Below are positions 1 through 11,578 of a DNA stretch of 64,000 bases, piece by piece. Each line of letters starts with the position of its first letter. Positions within the stretch are counted from its first letter, which is position 1. The notes below the pieces were generated by a model. The model made no database searches, was not told the DNA's origin, and worked only from the letters and a program-made list of their open reading frames with translations. Source of the DNA: Termitomyces sp. T153 (taxonomy: Eukaryota; Basidiomycota; Agaricomycetes; Agaricales; Lyophyllaceae); contig JACKQL020000002.1 in NCBI GenBank assembly GCA_018296165.2, forward strand, positions 2,480,001 through 2,544,000, read 5' to 3'. A program made the translations under genes and the position numbers.

Positions 1-21
1 ACAAGGATCTTTGATGTGTCA

Positions 22-2304
22 CTATAGAGGCAGCCCGCAAACATCGCAATCTGGGCGGCTGTGCTCGTTGGCGAACGTGCAGTGTGGGCAGACCCTAAGA
101 GAAGAACCACCTGCATCTCCACGGCTAGCCTCTTCGGCCGCGATCTGGTCAAAGACTTCCTGCGGTATGTCCTCGTCCATATGGGAGATCGAACCTCCAG
201 GTACAGAAGACGAGGGGCGCACCGCTACAAAGGACAGGTCAACAGAAGAGCAGAACGAAAGAGATGGAGACGTACGGGCACTTTCACGCGTGAAGGTCAT
301 GAGCGTTTGCCATCCATCTGTAACAAGAAGAGAATCGAGCGCAGATGGCTCCTCTAGAAGATCTGCACGTGAAACAGTCTGCACAAACACTTTCATATCC
401 TCCTGAAGATTGACTCTTTGAGTCATCAATTCCGTTGAGAGCGTTGATAAACTACACATACCGGTGAAAATAGCTGGCTTGACCCAAGGAAGGCTACAAG
501 ATGCCAGTCACTCAAGTAAGTCGCAAGCTCCTTTCTCTTCTGAAATTCACCAGGTTTAGCAAAACGACTTTCAGGTATATTGGGCGCATCTAGGCTCTGG
601 AGGGTGGTCATAACGTTTTCGACGCTCTGATCTTCCAAGCCGGGACGATTTTCGATTTTGAACTGGCTAGATTTGAATATGGGCGACGGGTTCTGGGGAA
701 AGCCATGAGTTACCTATGGGTGCAAGATCAGAGTCAGGGAAGGACGATAAGAGTGTGGCATACATTCAGCATGAGATACTCTACGGGGAAACAAGGTTTC
801 GCACTCTTCTTGACCTCAAGCCCATACTCATTCTTATACGTGAAAAACACGTCAGGAACATACCGCGCCGTCTCTTGACTTCGATCTTCTTCCTTTACAC
901 GAACGATACCTGGGTCGACGCTAGCCTCAATCATATCTGCTTCCACCATGGCGACGGCCTGCTCAGATACCTGATAGGCAGCAACGTCAACATGGCCATC
1001 TTCAGTTGCAGTTAGAACAGCAGTGACTAGTCGAGATGCAAATTGCCCTGTGGGTGATGACAGTGACACAGTTGGGTTGGCTTTTTGTACAGTGGCGGCA
1101 AAAATAGCTTCCAGTGACGAAAGATAGAACGACCCTGGGTGTCGCTTGTACACATTCTTAGATCGGTCTTCCGGTGTTGGATCTAGATCGGTGAAGATGT
1201 AGCCCACAATAGTCAAAGGGGTAGAAGCAAATTTAGCCAATTCTCGTACACGCGCTTCATCCTCCCAGGGTAGTCCGAGCGTCAGCCCATCCAGCTCTCC
1301 TTCTTGTGGTGGTTCATGGATGGCTTCTACCACGGCTTTGACACCCATCGGAACCTTGTCATAGGGCTCATAGCGTCCGATAAGCCATCCAAAACGTTGA
1401 AGGCCGGTGCTGCGCCACGCTTGGAGAAAGCGCTCGATGATATCCGTGGATGCAATTTCAAGATGATCAACCATCCTGAATGGCTGTGAAGCGAGTGTGA
1501 TCGCAGATGGCTGGCATGCAGTGCAAATTCCTGCCGGCCATGGCGCATGCCCTCCTGTCGGACACGGAATTTGAACTTTGTAAGAGAGAGGTGTGAGCGG
1601 AGGAAGAGAAGAAGCAGATGTCTTGGGAGTAATTTTGCGAAGATACGCATGGTATGAGAGATGTTTGATGTTGTTTTCTTTATGATATACAGCATCGTAA
1701 GGTTCCAAAGGCATGCAATAATCGCACATCCCTTTAGGACCATGCTTGCAGAATTGCGCGTCGCGTCCGCGTGGCAACATTCCAGTCTGACCACGCCAGT
1801 AGGTATCAACGGGATCTTCGGTTACAAGTTCCCATGGTCGTTTCGTGGCGTCCGTCGTTGGAACCGTTCTGGAGACAATATCACCCGCCACTGAGGAAGA
1901 CGGTTGAGATTGGTATCCCACAAAAACAAGGTCGCCATGACTGGATGAATTGTCAGCGAAACTGACACAGAATCAAGACCACCGAGCTCACTTGAGTCCA
2001 AGATTCTTTAAGGTTCTACCTTTCAATTCTGAGAACTTGACTTCATTCCCGCGCGGTTGATTTGAAATAGTAAAGCTCAGAAGATCAGCATCTGTTGTGG
2101 TCTCGAGAATCTAGGCGCAGAATGTCTCAGCTTCATGAATGTGAACCGAAAGAATATGATGTACCTTGGCGAGCAACTCGGAGATGTCGGCTGTGGGCTG
2201 TAATTCGAATCTGAAGTTACCATCCTTGGATCTTACTCGGATCAGCTTTGTTGAATTCGAGTTCTTTAGCTAGACGCAATCGTTCGATATCAATAGCTCA
2301 CCAT
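22..2304 (-). CDS. NPL4: NPL4, ubiquitin-binding cofactor of Cdc48/p97
   Basis: Npl4 works with Ufd1 to bring ubiquitylated proteins to the Cdc48 ATPase in ER-associated and nuclear protein degradation. I read six exons: 2304-2302, 2245-2165, 2110-1992, 1940-764, 713-458 and 413-22, giving about 675 residues. The first coding exon is only the ATG, followed by GTGAG. The N-terminus is a ubiquitin-like domain (LIRVRSKDGNF...LGLNHGDLVFVGYQS). Then come the Npl4 zinc-binding region (CKHGPKGMCDYC), the MPN-like core (FGWLIGRYEPYD) and the conserved EYLMLN/VTHGFP segment across the 714-763 intron. The C-terminus is an NZF finger (CPHC...CDVC), as in ubiquitin-binding Npl4 proteins. The last intron (457-414) is the least certain; it is the only GT-AG pair I found that keeps frame. 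The family call is firm. Confidence 0.9.
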
Positions 2305-2569
2305 TATGTAGAACCGATGAGAATGGAGATGGTCCAAACTCAGAAACTGGTCCAGAAACGCGTACGCGTAATGCTGAGTCAGCATCACGTGGCTGAGAAG
2401 GAACGAAAATCATCAACGTGCGTAACATGAGTATGGCAACTTCAAAGCATATGTCGCATGGCCGCATGGCCGCGTGGTGCTGGTTTTTTAGTAAACTATA
2501 TCTCTGAGAGGTTTGCCTTCTCTTGTCTCAGCCTGGGAGATATCGCTTGGACAATGGATGTTGCTCAAC

Positions 2570-2577
2570 TTGGCAAT
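2570..2577. repeat. Target site duplication TTGGCAAT (left)
   Basis: The 8 bp TTGGCAAT directly precede the left inverted repeat of the hAT-like element and recur exactly at 3806-3813. Confidence 0.75.
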
Positions 2578-3805
2578 TGGTGATGTGCTAGGCCTGGCCA
2601 GGCTCAAAAGCATAAACTTAGGCTCGGCTTTTCCTGACCCGACTTAGGCTTGGGCTACAACTTCATTAAGTATGGCTGGTAAGTTGTGGGTCAGTATCAG
2701 TGTTGACACTGCTGGCAACTAATACTGTTGTGTATTGGGAGATGAAATTTTTAGCCAATTTTTTTTGTAGCTCTGTTCCCGTGGGTGTATCGCCTTCAAA
2801 CCTCTATGCACACTACATCTACTTATGATCTAGTAGGTAATTATTTTTTGAGAGAAATTCATACCCATGTGAGAGATGTCGGCACATGACCGAGTCAGGG
2901 GTCAAACAATGTTCATAATCGATGTAATTGCTGCTCACATGGTGGTATATCTGACAAAAAGCTGAAAAATGGTAATGCTGAGGAAGATTACTGTGATATA
3001 GATTAGAATATTGTATAAGAGAGAGTTACATATGGGATCTTGTAATCTCAAGCTGCATTTTTAACCGAGGTGAAACCCCATTTTCCAAATCCGCACAAGC
3101 CTTCTGTTTGAGGTCCTCAGCCGCCGGGCTGACAGAATCGCAGTGAACAGCTGCACGAACCATTTTTTTCAAGAAGCGTTGAAATGGTTGTAGAATTCAG
3201 TGCCCCATATGCGGAGTTTCAATAGCCCCTAAATTGTCACACTTTCTTGAGTCGAACACAAAGATTTGCACTTCCTGGGGCGTTCTATTCCTCAAAAAGT
3301 TATATTTAAGACACTATGTATGTATCAAAGATTCTGTGCAATTAGATTCTATATACTGTTTGTTGGTTCATTTCACTGAGCCCAGGCAGGTTACAAAACT
3401 TGGTCTGATTTCACAGTTTGGGATTTTCTACACTTCAAATTTCTATTATATAAGCATAAAGCACTCATGATATATAGTGTATTCATCTATTTTTTTAAAA
3501 GACCCAGAGTCAGTGTATCTAGTTGCTAGATGCAAATTGAAATGGTGATCAAGAAAGACATACCCAAAATGGATCTGCTATTATATTATCAGAGGTATCA
3601 ATGGATAGCTTTCTAACAAAAAATTCACTGTTTTGGTGGCTAGTATATGAATACAACTCAGTCACAGAAAGCCGTAGCTCAAGCTTCAGGGCTTTCAAAA
3701 TCCCAAGCCTGAGCCGCAGCCTGAACTACGGCTTCTTGCGGCCTCGGCTACCTGAGGCTCGGCTCGGCCGGCTTCAGGCTTCAAGCCGAGCCTAGCACAT
3801 CACTA
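2578..3805. mobile_element. hAT-like non-autonomous DNA transposon
   Basis: The left end reads TGGTGATGTGCTAGGC and the right end, reverse-complemented, reads TAGTGATGTGCTAGGC, so the termini are near-identical inverted repeats of about 16 bp. Both ends are flanked by the same 8 bp, TTGGCAAT (2570-2577 and 3806-3813). An 8-bp target duplication is characteristic of the hAT superfamily. The subterminal regions are rich in GGCTCGGCTT/AAGCCGAGCC motifs in both orientations, also typical of hAT ends. At 1,228 bp, with no long ORF, it cannot encode a transposase, so it would be a non-autonomous (MITE-like) copy. Its core (about 2721-3540) recurs at 22.4 kb. Confidence 0.75.
2721..3540. repeat. Dispersed repeat, copy 1 (core of the hAT-like element)
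   Basis: This stretch aligns along its whole length, with scattered substitutions, to 22362-23275. Shared stretches include AGATGAAATTTTTA, TTATGATCTAGTAGG, GTGAGAGATGTCGG and CACTTCCTGGGGC. Copy 1 lacks about 80 bp that copy 2 has after the CCGAGTCAG motif. I see no coding potential in common. Confidence 0.8.
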
Positions 3806-3813
3806 TTGGCAAT
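3806..3813. repeat. Target site duplication TTGGCAAT (right)
   Basis: Exact second copy of the 8 bp at 2570-2577, directly after the right inverted repeat. Confidence 0.75.
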
Positions 3814-4220
3814 CATTCGATGATAGGGATGGGATTCCTTTAGCTCTAAGATAATTCAGGATTCGCCTCTGAAAGTGGGTAATTGATGAACTTTTCAATG
3901 CTAGGCAGAAACAACTGTAGTGTTGGATCTGCAGCCTTCTGCGGTGTGTCACGATAAAAATGGACAGTGGCGTATATCTGAGTATGTTTGTCGCAATCCT
4001 GAGAAGCGATGGCGAATTCTAACACATTGATATTACCTATCCCATGCCTTCATCGTATCTCTTTCTCTCATGGCATGGTCAATTTAACACGCGTGCTTAA
4101 ATCTCCCGTTCTTACGTATCTTCTCAAGACACAGGAATCAACGTCGCTGTCTCTTTCTCTCAGTTTCACCAAGTAAAGCTAACTATAACTTTCTCGGAAC
4201 ATTTTCGGTTCAACCTTGAT
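3814..4220. other. Intergenic, upstream of the bZIP gene
   Basis: About 400 bp between the hAT-like element and the bZIP start codon. I see no gene. It should contain the bZIP promoter, but no clear TATA box or binding site stands out. Confidence 0.5.
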
Positions 4221-5275
4221 ATGGACAAGGATTTTCCAAATGGACCGCCCAATTCTTCTTCATCCACAGACGCGCGACGGGCCCGTTCTTTGTCGCGATT
4301 GAACACAGGAAACCACAACATAGGTATGTGCTATGTATAAGTCAACAACTACGTAGTGCATCCATTCATGGGGATTCACGTATGTTCAATTAGATGCTCA
4401 GGACGTTGCCTTGCTTGCGCAATTTATTGCTGGGGCAGGAATGTCCTCTTACGATTTATCACATATGAATTCTATGAATTCTACCGAATCCCTTCTGACT
4501 CAAGAAGCTTATCCGTCTTCTTCTGAGTTTGATCACAATCTATTTGATCACGGAGATATGACACATACCCAATCCCCGCCACATTTATCTTCAGACTTTT
4601 CTTGGGATCTCTTTCTTCCTCAACATCAAGGCCAGACACACGTGAATCAGGTCTCCCAGATGCAGAGGGATGCTTCAGCAGCAAGCTCGTCATCACATCC
4701 TCATGACGGACTTTCTTCAATACTCCAGAATACAACCCCGCCGGAGAGAGCTGGTCGCCCCGCAAGACGCCGCTCGTCTGTCAGCGCCACTGCACTTGCG
4801 TCCGGCTCAGCCTTAGAACCACCATCGGAACTAAATCCAGCCCCGACAGAGTTGGATCATGCCCTAACAGCCGAAGAAAAAAGACGAAGGAATACAGAGG
4901 CATCCGGTAAGTCGTAGCTTTACTCGCCGGTAAAACAAGATTCGGATCCTTCCCCTAGCACGTTTCAGAGTTAAGAAGAAACAAAGAACCCTCAACCTTG
5001 AGAGGACGATCAACGATTTGACGGGGCGTGCTGAGGATTTGGAACGTCAGGCAGCTGATCTTCGACGCGAGAACGGTTGGCTGAAGGAGATAATTATTCT
5101 CAAAGGAAATCGACTTGCTGTGACAAATCTAGCAAGTCATTTCATGGCAGAAAGCACGCAGCGAGCAGCAGAGGAAAGTTCGAGCAAAAGAGAGGATGAT
5201 GCTTCGGATAGCGATTCATCTGATGCTGCGGAGGCATCAACGTCAAAAGGAAAAGGAAAATCTCGCAAGAAATAG
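4221..5275 (+). CDS. bZIP transcription factor, CYS3/Met4-like
   Basis: A DNA-binding leucine-zipper protein. Three exons, 4221-4323, 4394-4906 and 4959-5275, give 310 residues, with every junction in phase. The basic region spans the last intron (about residues 195-215): EKRRRNTEASARFRVKKKQR. This is the RNTxASARFRxKKK signature of fungal sulfur and amino-acid regulators such as Neurospora CYS3. Next comes a zipper with leucines about every seventh residue (LERTINDL, LERQAADL). The middle of the protein is rich in Ser, Pro and Gln, as in activation domains, and the C-terminal tail is acidic, then basic (SKGKGKSRKK). A role in sulfur metabolism is inferred from the basic region only; another bZIP branch is possible. 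Confidence 0.85.
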
Positions 5276-5809
5276 CTTTGTCTTTTTTGATACTCGTTAT
5301 CCCGTTCGACTCTCTGTGTCTCATTAGCGTACCCATATCAATTTTGATCTGAGCGTCACAAAATCGCCGTAGTGCACGGCAATATCCAAATGGAATGCAA
5401 GTCCACAAATTAGAACCAGGCTAATTACCATGATTCTAGAACAGCGGTCAATCCAGAAGTCTGTCAAATCCCAGTTTCCAGATATGTGTGAGGCCCCAAA
5501 TGGATTATATTGTTCGTAGTCGTTAGAACTGAGACCACCGAGGGGTTGTTTTCGATAGATTCCGCACAAGTTCGGCAATGTACATAGAAGTTGGATGTAG
5601 TTGGCATCGAGCGACTGAGTGCCAAGTTGGCGCCAAAACCCAAAAAAATCGTCTCCACGGAGAGAACAAGACAATGGAGAATGAGGGGAATTAGTAAGGT
5701 CGAGACTGTATTTATAGCTAGTAATGTAAAACTTTCATCAAATCCAACTTTTTTGAGCGTGAGACACATTTATTACTCATACCTACTTATCCTAAACGGC
5801 CATTCTGTC
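5276..5809. other. Intergenic between the bZIP gene and COX19
   Basis: Two overlapping minus-strand ORFs (5324-5674 and 5464-5769) contain hydrophobic stretches. A TATA-like CTATAAATA lies on the minus strand near 5720. I could not connect the ORFs by plausible splice sites or recognise a family, so no gene is called. Confidence 0.4.
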
Positions 5810-6201
5810 ATGTCCTTTGGACGACCACCGTCAATCAACGTTGGCTTTAAGACGTCGCCACCTGACCGTGGATCCTTCCCTTTGGACCACTATGGTCTGT
5901 TAGAGTTCTTGGTATGTGGATATTTTCGAACCCTAATTGAGCTGTAGGCGAATGCAAGGATACGATGATGCAATACCTGAAATGTATGCGGGAGAATGAT
6001 AGTACGTCGACGGTTTGCAGGGAAATGAGCAAGAACTATCTGGAATGTAGGATGTCAAAGTAGGTTCTTCTTGACTTGGAGCCCCTTCCTGCTGACCTAT
6101 TCAGAGGTCTCATGGAACGCGATGAGTGGAGAAATTTGGGTATGGGAAATCTCGTCAAGAAGGATGAGAATACATCTGCAACGAAGGCGCAGCCGCTATA
6201 G
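5810..6201 (+). CDS. COX19: COX19, CHCH protein for cytochrome c oxidase assembly
   Basis: Cox19 is a small intermembrane-space protein that works with Cox11 in copper delivery and redox control during cytochrome c oxidase assembly. Three exons (5810-5894, 5948-6059, 6105-6201) give 97 residues, the normal size. The two CX9C motifs are ECKDTMMQYLKCM and VCREMSKNYLECR; they form the disulfide-bonded CHCH hairpin imported by Mia40. The conserved N-terminal PPDRGSFPLDH and the C-terminal GLMERDEWRNLGMG also match the family. The gene is easy to miss because no exon is longer than 112 bp. Both introns are about 50 bp and keep phase. Confidence 0.93.
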
Positions 6202-6702
6202 GCTACTTCTTCGATTAGATTTGGGATGACTGTTGCCAACTTACAAACACAGGAGTTTCTAAAATCACACGTCATATTTAGTACCATCTGCCACCAGTCA
6301 AGGTATCGCATGCACCGCGCCAAGCCCGTCTTTATCAACGCTTTCCCATGCACAGATTCTTCTTTTCTTTTTAGCAAGTCAATTCAAGCACGAAGGATTC
6401 CGCAGTTTCTCGATCTCTCACCGTCTCTTGCTTATGAACTGAACTACAACACGTCGAGATGCCAGACATGCAACCATACGCGTCAAATGTCCACTGGTGT
6501 TTCTACAAGATCGCATTGAGAAAAAGTCTTTTTAGTCACGTTCGGTTGCGCGTCAGGGCCATTGCAAACAACCCCCTTAAAGTCATCAAGGAAGCATAAA
6601 CTGACCTGCCTTACTCAGGTGCAGGATACTTAAGTGGTACTGAGAGAATCGAATGGGCGACAGCTCTCCTGCTTGTTGGGCTTCTTTCACACATTACAGA
6701 CG
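6202..6702. other. Intergenic, 500 bp
   Basis: Short ORFs occur on both strands, but none resembles a known family or has a conserved-looking exon structure. It contains the promoter of the phosphodiesterase gene that starts at 6703. Confidence 0.4.
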
Positions 6703-8196
6703 ATGTTTCCAGTTGTCTTATGCACCACTTTTCTTGCTGTTTTTTTGGCCACAGCATTACCAGTCCAGGAGATATTCGATCTTCAGGTATGATATAAATT
6801 GATTACTGGACGGACTCTCTCTGACCATGCAACTCTAGGGACATCGCGGAGGTCGAGGCGAGACTATTGAAAATTCACTCCACAGTTTTTCATGGTACGG
6901 ACTGCGTCAGATCTGACTGAGGCAATTCTCATTTGTCCCTGCTTAGGGGCTTAATCGATGGGGTCAACACTCTCGAGCTCGATAATGGAATAACAAAGGT
7001 AGGATTCTTAGCTTGTCGCATCTTTCAAATGTTCATCTCCATCGAGGATGGTGTCGTTGTCGTATCCCATGATCAATTTATAGCGCCGGAAAAATGCGAA
7101 GATACTGCCCCTGCTGTCAGTACATGCTTCTTTATCTATATTCCTGAGGGCTATTGACCATTGTCTATACATACAGTTCGCAAATGACCCAGACTTTCCT
7201 TATGTCGGAAAGTTTATTGTCAATCTTACTTTGGCCCAGATCAAAACTTTGGATTGCGGTTCTGAACGTCTCATCGACTTCCGTAAGTCTAAGTTTGACT
7301 TTGATTGGAAAGTTGCTCACAACTTATGTAGCTCTTCAACTCAAATACCCTCTCAACAGAATCCCAACCTTGCAAGAAGTTTTCGACTTTGTGGGTTGCG
7401 CGGACCCCCAGCGCAAGATGCAGTTCAATGTAGAATCGAAGATTGATCCTACTGCACCCTCTCAGTCTCGTGGCGTTGATGACTTCGTTCAACTGCAGCA
7501 TGCGGTGTTCAAAAACAGTGGCTATGACCTCAAATCAATCACTGTAAGTTGCTACTGCAACATGTTGTCGGCTGAGATTCATTCGATCGCCCAGTATCAA
7601 AGTTTTGACTGGAGGACATTAGTCGGTATGAAGGCCCTCGAACCCAGCATCCCCGCCGCTGCTCTCGTCTCGAGGCAAGTTTTGTCGGGATGCGTTTAGA
7701 TATCATATAATCTGATGGTCTCCAAAGCTCTACCGCTGGTGACATCAATGGAACTACTCCCTGGTTGGCTGGATTGAAACTAAGCGACTTCCCTGGTGAC
7801 ACAGTCGACGTCACCATTGCTGAAGCTGCGAAGTCCATCAAGGCTGACATCTTATCTCCTGCGAGTGATAGCGATGTGAGCCCCGTACAAGATCCCACTC
7901 AGGACGGTTACGTTCCCTTCACCACCCAAGCTATGGTAGACCGCTCCCATGAACTTGGCATGAGGGTCATTCCATGGACGGTGAGCCAATATATAAAGCG
8001 AGTGCGCCAAATGAATGACCGTGTGCTTCAGGTTGATCGCTGGAACGTCGCAGACCAGCTACTTGACTTTGGGGTCGACGGCATCATCACAGACTTTCCC
8101 GCTCAATTGCGCCGCCTTCTTCAACAAAGAGGACGGGGTCTTGCTCCAACTTTCGATCAAGAGAAGGTTTTCAAGTGCTTAGCCAAGTTTGTCTAG
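6703..8196 (+). CDS. Secreted glycerophosphodiester phosphodiesterase (GDPD family)
   Basis: GDPD enzymes hydrolyse glycerophosphodiesters to sn-glycerol 3-phosphate and an alcohol. Nine exons: 6703-6786, 6839-6894, 6947-6998, 7047-7115, 7177-7282, 7332-7543, 7595-7674, 7728-7980 and 8032-8196; all phases agree. A signal peptide (MFPVVLCTTFLAVFLATALP) opens the protein, so it is probably secreted or wall-associated. The catalytic HRGGRGETIENS motif, the LELDNGITKDGVVVVSHD metal-binding stretch and the closing DFGVDGIITDFP are the GDPD signatures. Intron 7 (7675-7727) starts with GCAAGT rather than GT: AG|GCAAGT is the only donor I found that keeps frame. The context suggests no special pathway. 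Confidence 0.9.
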
Positions 8197-8443
8197 GCGT
8201 TTGGGAATTATGCTAAGAATTGAATGTGTACTTGTAATGTTATGATGTCAAGTTCTGCGTCAAACCTCAGAGTTAGCATTGAAGAGGTGAAGCCATCGAC
8301 AACATAAGAGATAGACTCGTAGCCATTTGTTGTTATTAGACCAGTTTGAAGCCATCAAGCACGGGACGGATCGGGAAGTCGGCAAAAACTCCGCCAAAAG
8401 CTAACTACAACGCCCATCGTCGGCCCTGTTCCTCTCAGCAACC

Positions 8444-9441
8444 ATGGCGTCCTTTCAAGCCGTGAAAAAGGCGGTCAATCTCGCCCCTACTATCCGTGCC
8501 TCTTCCAAGGGCGTCCCGGTCGCTCCTCTCCTCAATCTCACCGTTCGCGCACCGTCATCCGGCCATGACCACCATGGGCCTTCGGGCCCCCGCGCCGACG
8601 TGCAGCCCAAGTGGGCAGGAGGTGTTTCGAGGTCTTCTGCAGGGCTGGTCTCGAAGACATACCTCAGTGGTATGTGAAATCCACGGTCGCATGCTAGATG
8701 CAAAACGTTCTGAAAACATTTGCAGTACCCATAAACCCGTCTTTCCAGCAACGCCTTCTCCACACCTCTGTTGCCCGCAAGGAGGCTCCTGAGGTCCCCG
8801 ACTTCTCTCACTACCGTGCTCCCAACACCGACAGCAACCGCGCTCTCTCTTACTTCATGGTTGGTTCGCTCGGTGTTCTCTCTGCTTCCGCTGCCAAGTC
8901 CTCTGTATCCGAGTTCTTGCAAACCATGGCTGCCTCTGCCGATGTGTTGGCTTTGGCCAAGGTCGAGGTTGACCTCAACACCATACCGGAGGGCAAGAAC
9001 GTCATCATTAAGTGGCGAGGCAAGCCTGTTTTCATCAGGCACAGGACATCCAGCGAGATTGAGGAAGCCCGTTCTGCCGACTGGAACGCTTTCAGGGATC
9101 CTCAGTCCGATGAGTCCCGTGTGAAGAAGCCCGACTGGCTGATCATGTTGGGTGTGTGCACTCACCTTGGATGTGTGCCCATCGGTGAATCTGGAGACTT
9201 TGGAGGCTGGTACGTCGCGTTTGCAGATCATCTCTGTCTCGCTATCTCACTCTTTTCTTAAGGTTCTGCCCTTGCCATGGCTCCCACTATGATATATGTA
9301 TGTTTTCCCCCTTTACCAGCCGCTTTCTGCAATGCTAACTTTTTTCCAGCTGGGCGTATTCGTAAAGGCCCCGCACCTCTTAACCTGGAAATTCCTGCTT
9401 ATGAGTTCAACGATGCAGAGGGCAAGGTCATCATTGGATAA
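8444..9441 (+). CDS. RIP1: Rieske iron-sulfur subunit of cytochrome bc1 complex
   Basis: This subunit of mitochondrial complex III passes electrons from ubiquinol to cytochrome c1 through a 2Fe-2S cluster. Four exons (8444-8669, 8726-9209, 9263-9297, 9350-9441) encode 278 residues, with all junctions in phase. A basic, acid-poor N-terminus serves as presequence. It is followed by the single membrane helix (SYFMVGSLGVLSASAAKSSV) and the soluble Rieske domain. Cluster ligands lie in CTHLGC and CPCHGSHYD; the second box is mostly on the 35-bp third exon. The C-terminus SGRIRKGPAPLNLEIP is typical. The start at 8444 is the first ATG of the ORF and gives a good mitochondrial leader. Confidence 0.96.
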
Positions 9442-9594
9442 ATTTGCCGCTGTATTCCCGTAGACAAAGACTAGGTGTTTTAGTAGGCCATATAATTCTA
9501 GATTTCTGGTCTTACATAAGATCTATGATCCTTCCTTTTGATGGTGGCACGAACGTACGGTCTCCGCATTCTCGCGCAGGCTTGAACTCTCACC

Positions 9595-10377
9595 ATGACA
9601 AAGGTTGAAACTCTGACTTTAACTTCCCTCTGGACTCTTGCCACTTCTCCAAACAGCCTCTACCTCCTGGGATATGCCTGGCTCTTTGGCATGTGTAAGC
9701 CGTCAGGCCGCAGTTCTTTCACATGAGATTGAAGCATCTGATACAGCCCTTTGGGTGACGTTCTTTGGAGGTGTTATTGCCTTTAGGACTTTGCGTATGT
9801 ATTCAACCGAAATTTCAGGACAGGCGTGCTCATCTGGGAACACAGCACGCCAGATGTTTGGAAACCTTCAGCACAAGACCTTCCCCATCTACTTTGTTAT
9901 CTCTATAGTCTTGTCATCTGCTCTTCTAACTCTCTGGACGCTTTCGCACCCCAATGTTGTTGCTCATATCACAAGACCATATGTAGCCGACGTTGCACAG
10001 GCATACGCATTGGCAACTGTTCTTTTGGGACAAGGTTTCAACTACTTTGTGATTGGACCTTTGACAAGCAAGCAAGTGATCTAGAGTTGACGGATTCCGA
10101 GTGACGTTATTGATTACATCTTAAAGGACCATGTTTCAGCGTCATAAGCTGGAAAAGGATGAGGGAAAGGCCTATAACGAACCTGGAGTAATGGATCATT
10201 TCCGTTCACCACAATTGATTGTGCTGAACGAATCTACAGGTGTCCGATGAGATGAAGGCGCTCAATCGCAGGTTCGGTACCCTGCATGGTGTTAGCTCGC
10301 TCGCAAATCTTGGCTCTGTCATCGCTTTAGGTTTCCATGGGTTGTGGATAGGGAGCTTTGGCCTCAAGGGGAAGTAA
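9595..10377 (+). CDS. DUF4149 / TMEM205-like membrane protein
   Basis: A small multi-pass membrane protein of unknown biochemical role; the animal relative TMEM205 is linked to membrane trafficking. Five exons (9595-9694, 9747-9794, 9846-10071, 10127-10187, 10240-10377) give 190 residues. The conserved core SLWVTFFGGVIAFRTLPRQ, the FGNLQHKTFPIYF stretch and MFQRHKLEKDEGKAYNEPG mark the family. Hydrophobic segments follow the N-terminus, sit in the middle (YFVISIVLSSALLTLWTL) and near the end (HGVSSLANLGSVIALGFHG). Intron 3 must begin with GCAAGT at 10072 to restore the SKTMFQRH reading; the nearby GT gives the wrong frame. Confidence 0.87.
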
Positions 10378-10507
10378 ACATCACACGATTGATGTACCAA
10401 GTTCTGTGAAACATTTTTTACCAGATGTGGCACAGCATGCGCATTGTAAATAGCAAAGGAATTGGGTAAAAATATACAAAGTCGTACAGCGCTGGATCTG
10501 CTTCTCA

Positions 10508-11453
10508 TTATGCCCCAACCGTCTCTAGCTCTGGCATATAACCTTCCCGCAAGCTTCTCTCCAGTTTCCTTATCTCTTCCACTGATGTGGCCTTGGCTAT
10601 CGCAGCCTTGACCCTCTCTTGGTCCTCCTTTGACATTAAGCGACCGGCCTTGCCTGCAGGAAGTGCTGGTTTCGGTTCGTCCGATGTCAGTAGCACCTTG
10701 GAAGAATTTGTTGTAACAGTTGTCTGTATTGTTGTTGCAAGTGCAGTTGGTAGGCCGTCTGGCGTTACGAAAAGTGCCTTGCCTGCTTTACGTTCCTAGA
10801 AAAATGGCGGGCATGCAGAAATAAGCCGACGGGCGAGAGATTTGATGAGCTTTTCGTGTCGCAAGACCATAGGAGAGGGTGCTGGTGAGCGCACCTTGTC
10901 CCGAATTCTCTGGAAATCTAAAACTCTTAGCCCAGGAAACCTCCAGGCAAGCCATTCGCGGTACCATTTTTTCTCCTGAACTGGATTCCCCAGGAGGGAA
11001 AGGTATTTGAGGTGCCGGAGCTCCTTGAGTGGTTCGAGATCGCCCAGCTCGACGATATTGTTGTTGGTGAGTACAAGGGTGGTTAGATTGGGCACAGACA
11101 GGTGTATCGAGGGCGAGATGGTGGCGATTCGGTTGTTCGCTAGGAGGAGAGTCTGGAGACGTTTGAGGAGCGGAAAGTTCCCGAGCGTGACGATGGCGTT
11201 ATCTGTAAAGTCAATTGCATCGTGCTGGTCCTGTACACGTTGTGAGAGGGATACGTTCAGCAAAAGCGACTGTGCACACGCACCTTGGTCACACCAAGAT
11301 TTTCGATGGTTGGGATTTTGTACCCTGCCATGCCATTGCATGAGCAGTTGAGTGGATAAAGCACAAATGCACACCTCGGAGATCCAATTGACGCTCCTTG
11401 ACGGGATTGAGACCCGCTGATACCTGAGCTAGCAGCTCTGGAGTGAGCTTCAT
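10508..11453 (-). CDS. LEA1: U2 snRNP protein A' (Lea1)
   Basis: U2A' binds U2 snRNA together with U2B'' and stabilises the U2 particle in pre-mRNA splicing. Exons 11453-11375, 11324-11284, 11230-10895 and 10795-10508 encode 247 residues; all phases close. The N-terminus MKLTPELLAQVSAGLNPVKE and the following leucine-rich repeats (LLKRLQTLLLANNRI, LTTLVLTNNNIVELGDL, LRHLKYLSLLGNPV) are diagnostic, including the LRR cap LRVLDFQRIRDK. The C-terminal tail is charged and less conserved. Its start lies 125 bp from the SAC1 start on the other strand, so the two genes share a divergent promoter. Confidence 0.93.
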
Positions 11454-11578
11454 CGTCGAGGAAGAGTTGGCGACCAGAAACTTGTAAAAGTTTGAACTCA
11501 GATCAACGCGCTTGGCACCCTGCCGAAGTAGATACTGGCACGTTTTGGCCATTGTGCCTCGACTCTTTCCTTGCGCCC

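Noticed and set aside
5324..5769. Two minus-strand ORFs with hydrophobic stretches next to COX19
   Set aside because: They lie in different frames, have no convincing start or splice path between them, and resemble no family I know.
8455..9231. 258-codon minus-strand ORF
   Set aside because: It is antisense to the Rieske exons and follows their codon pattern; it has no family features.
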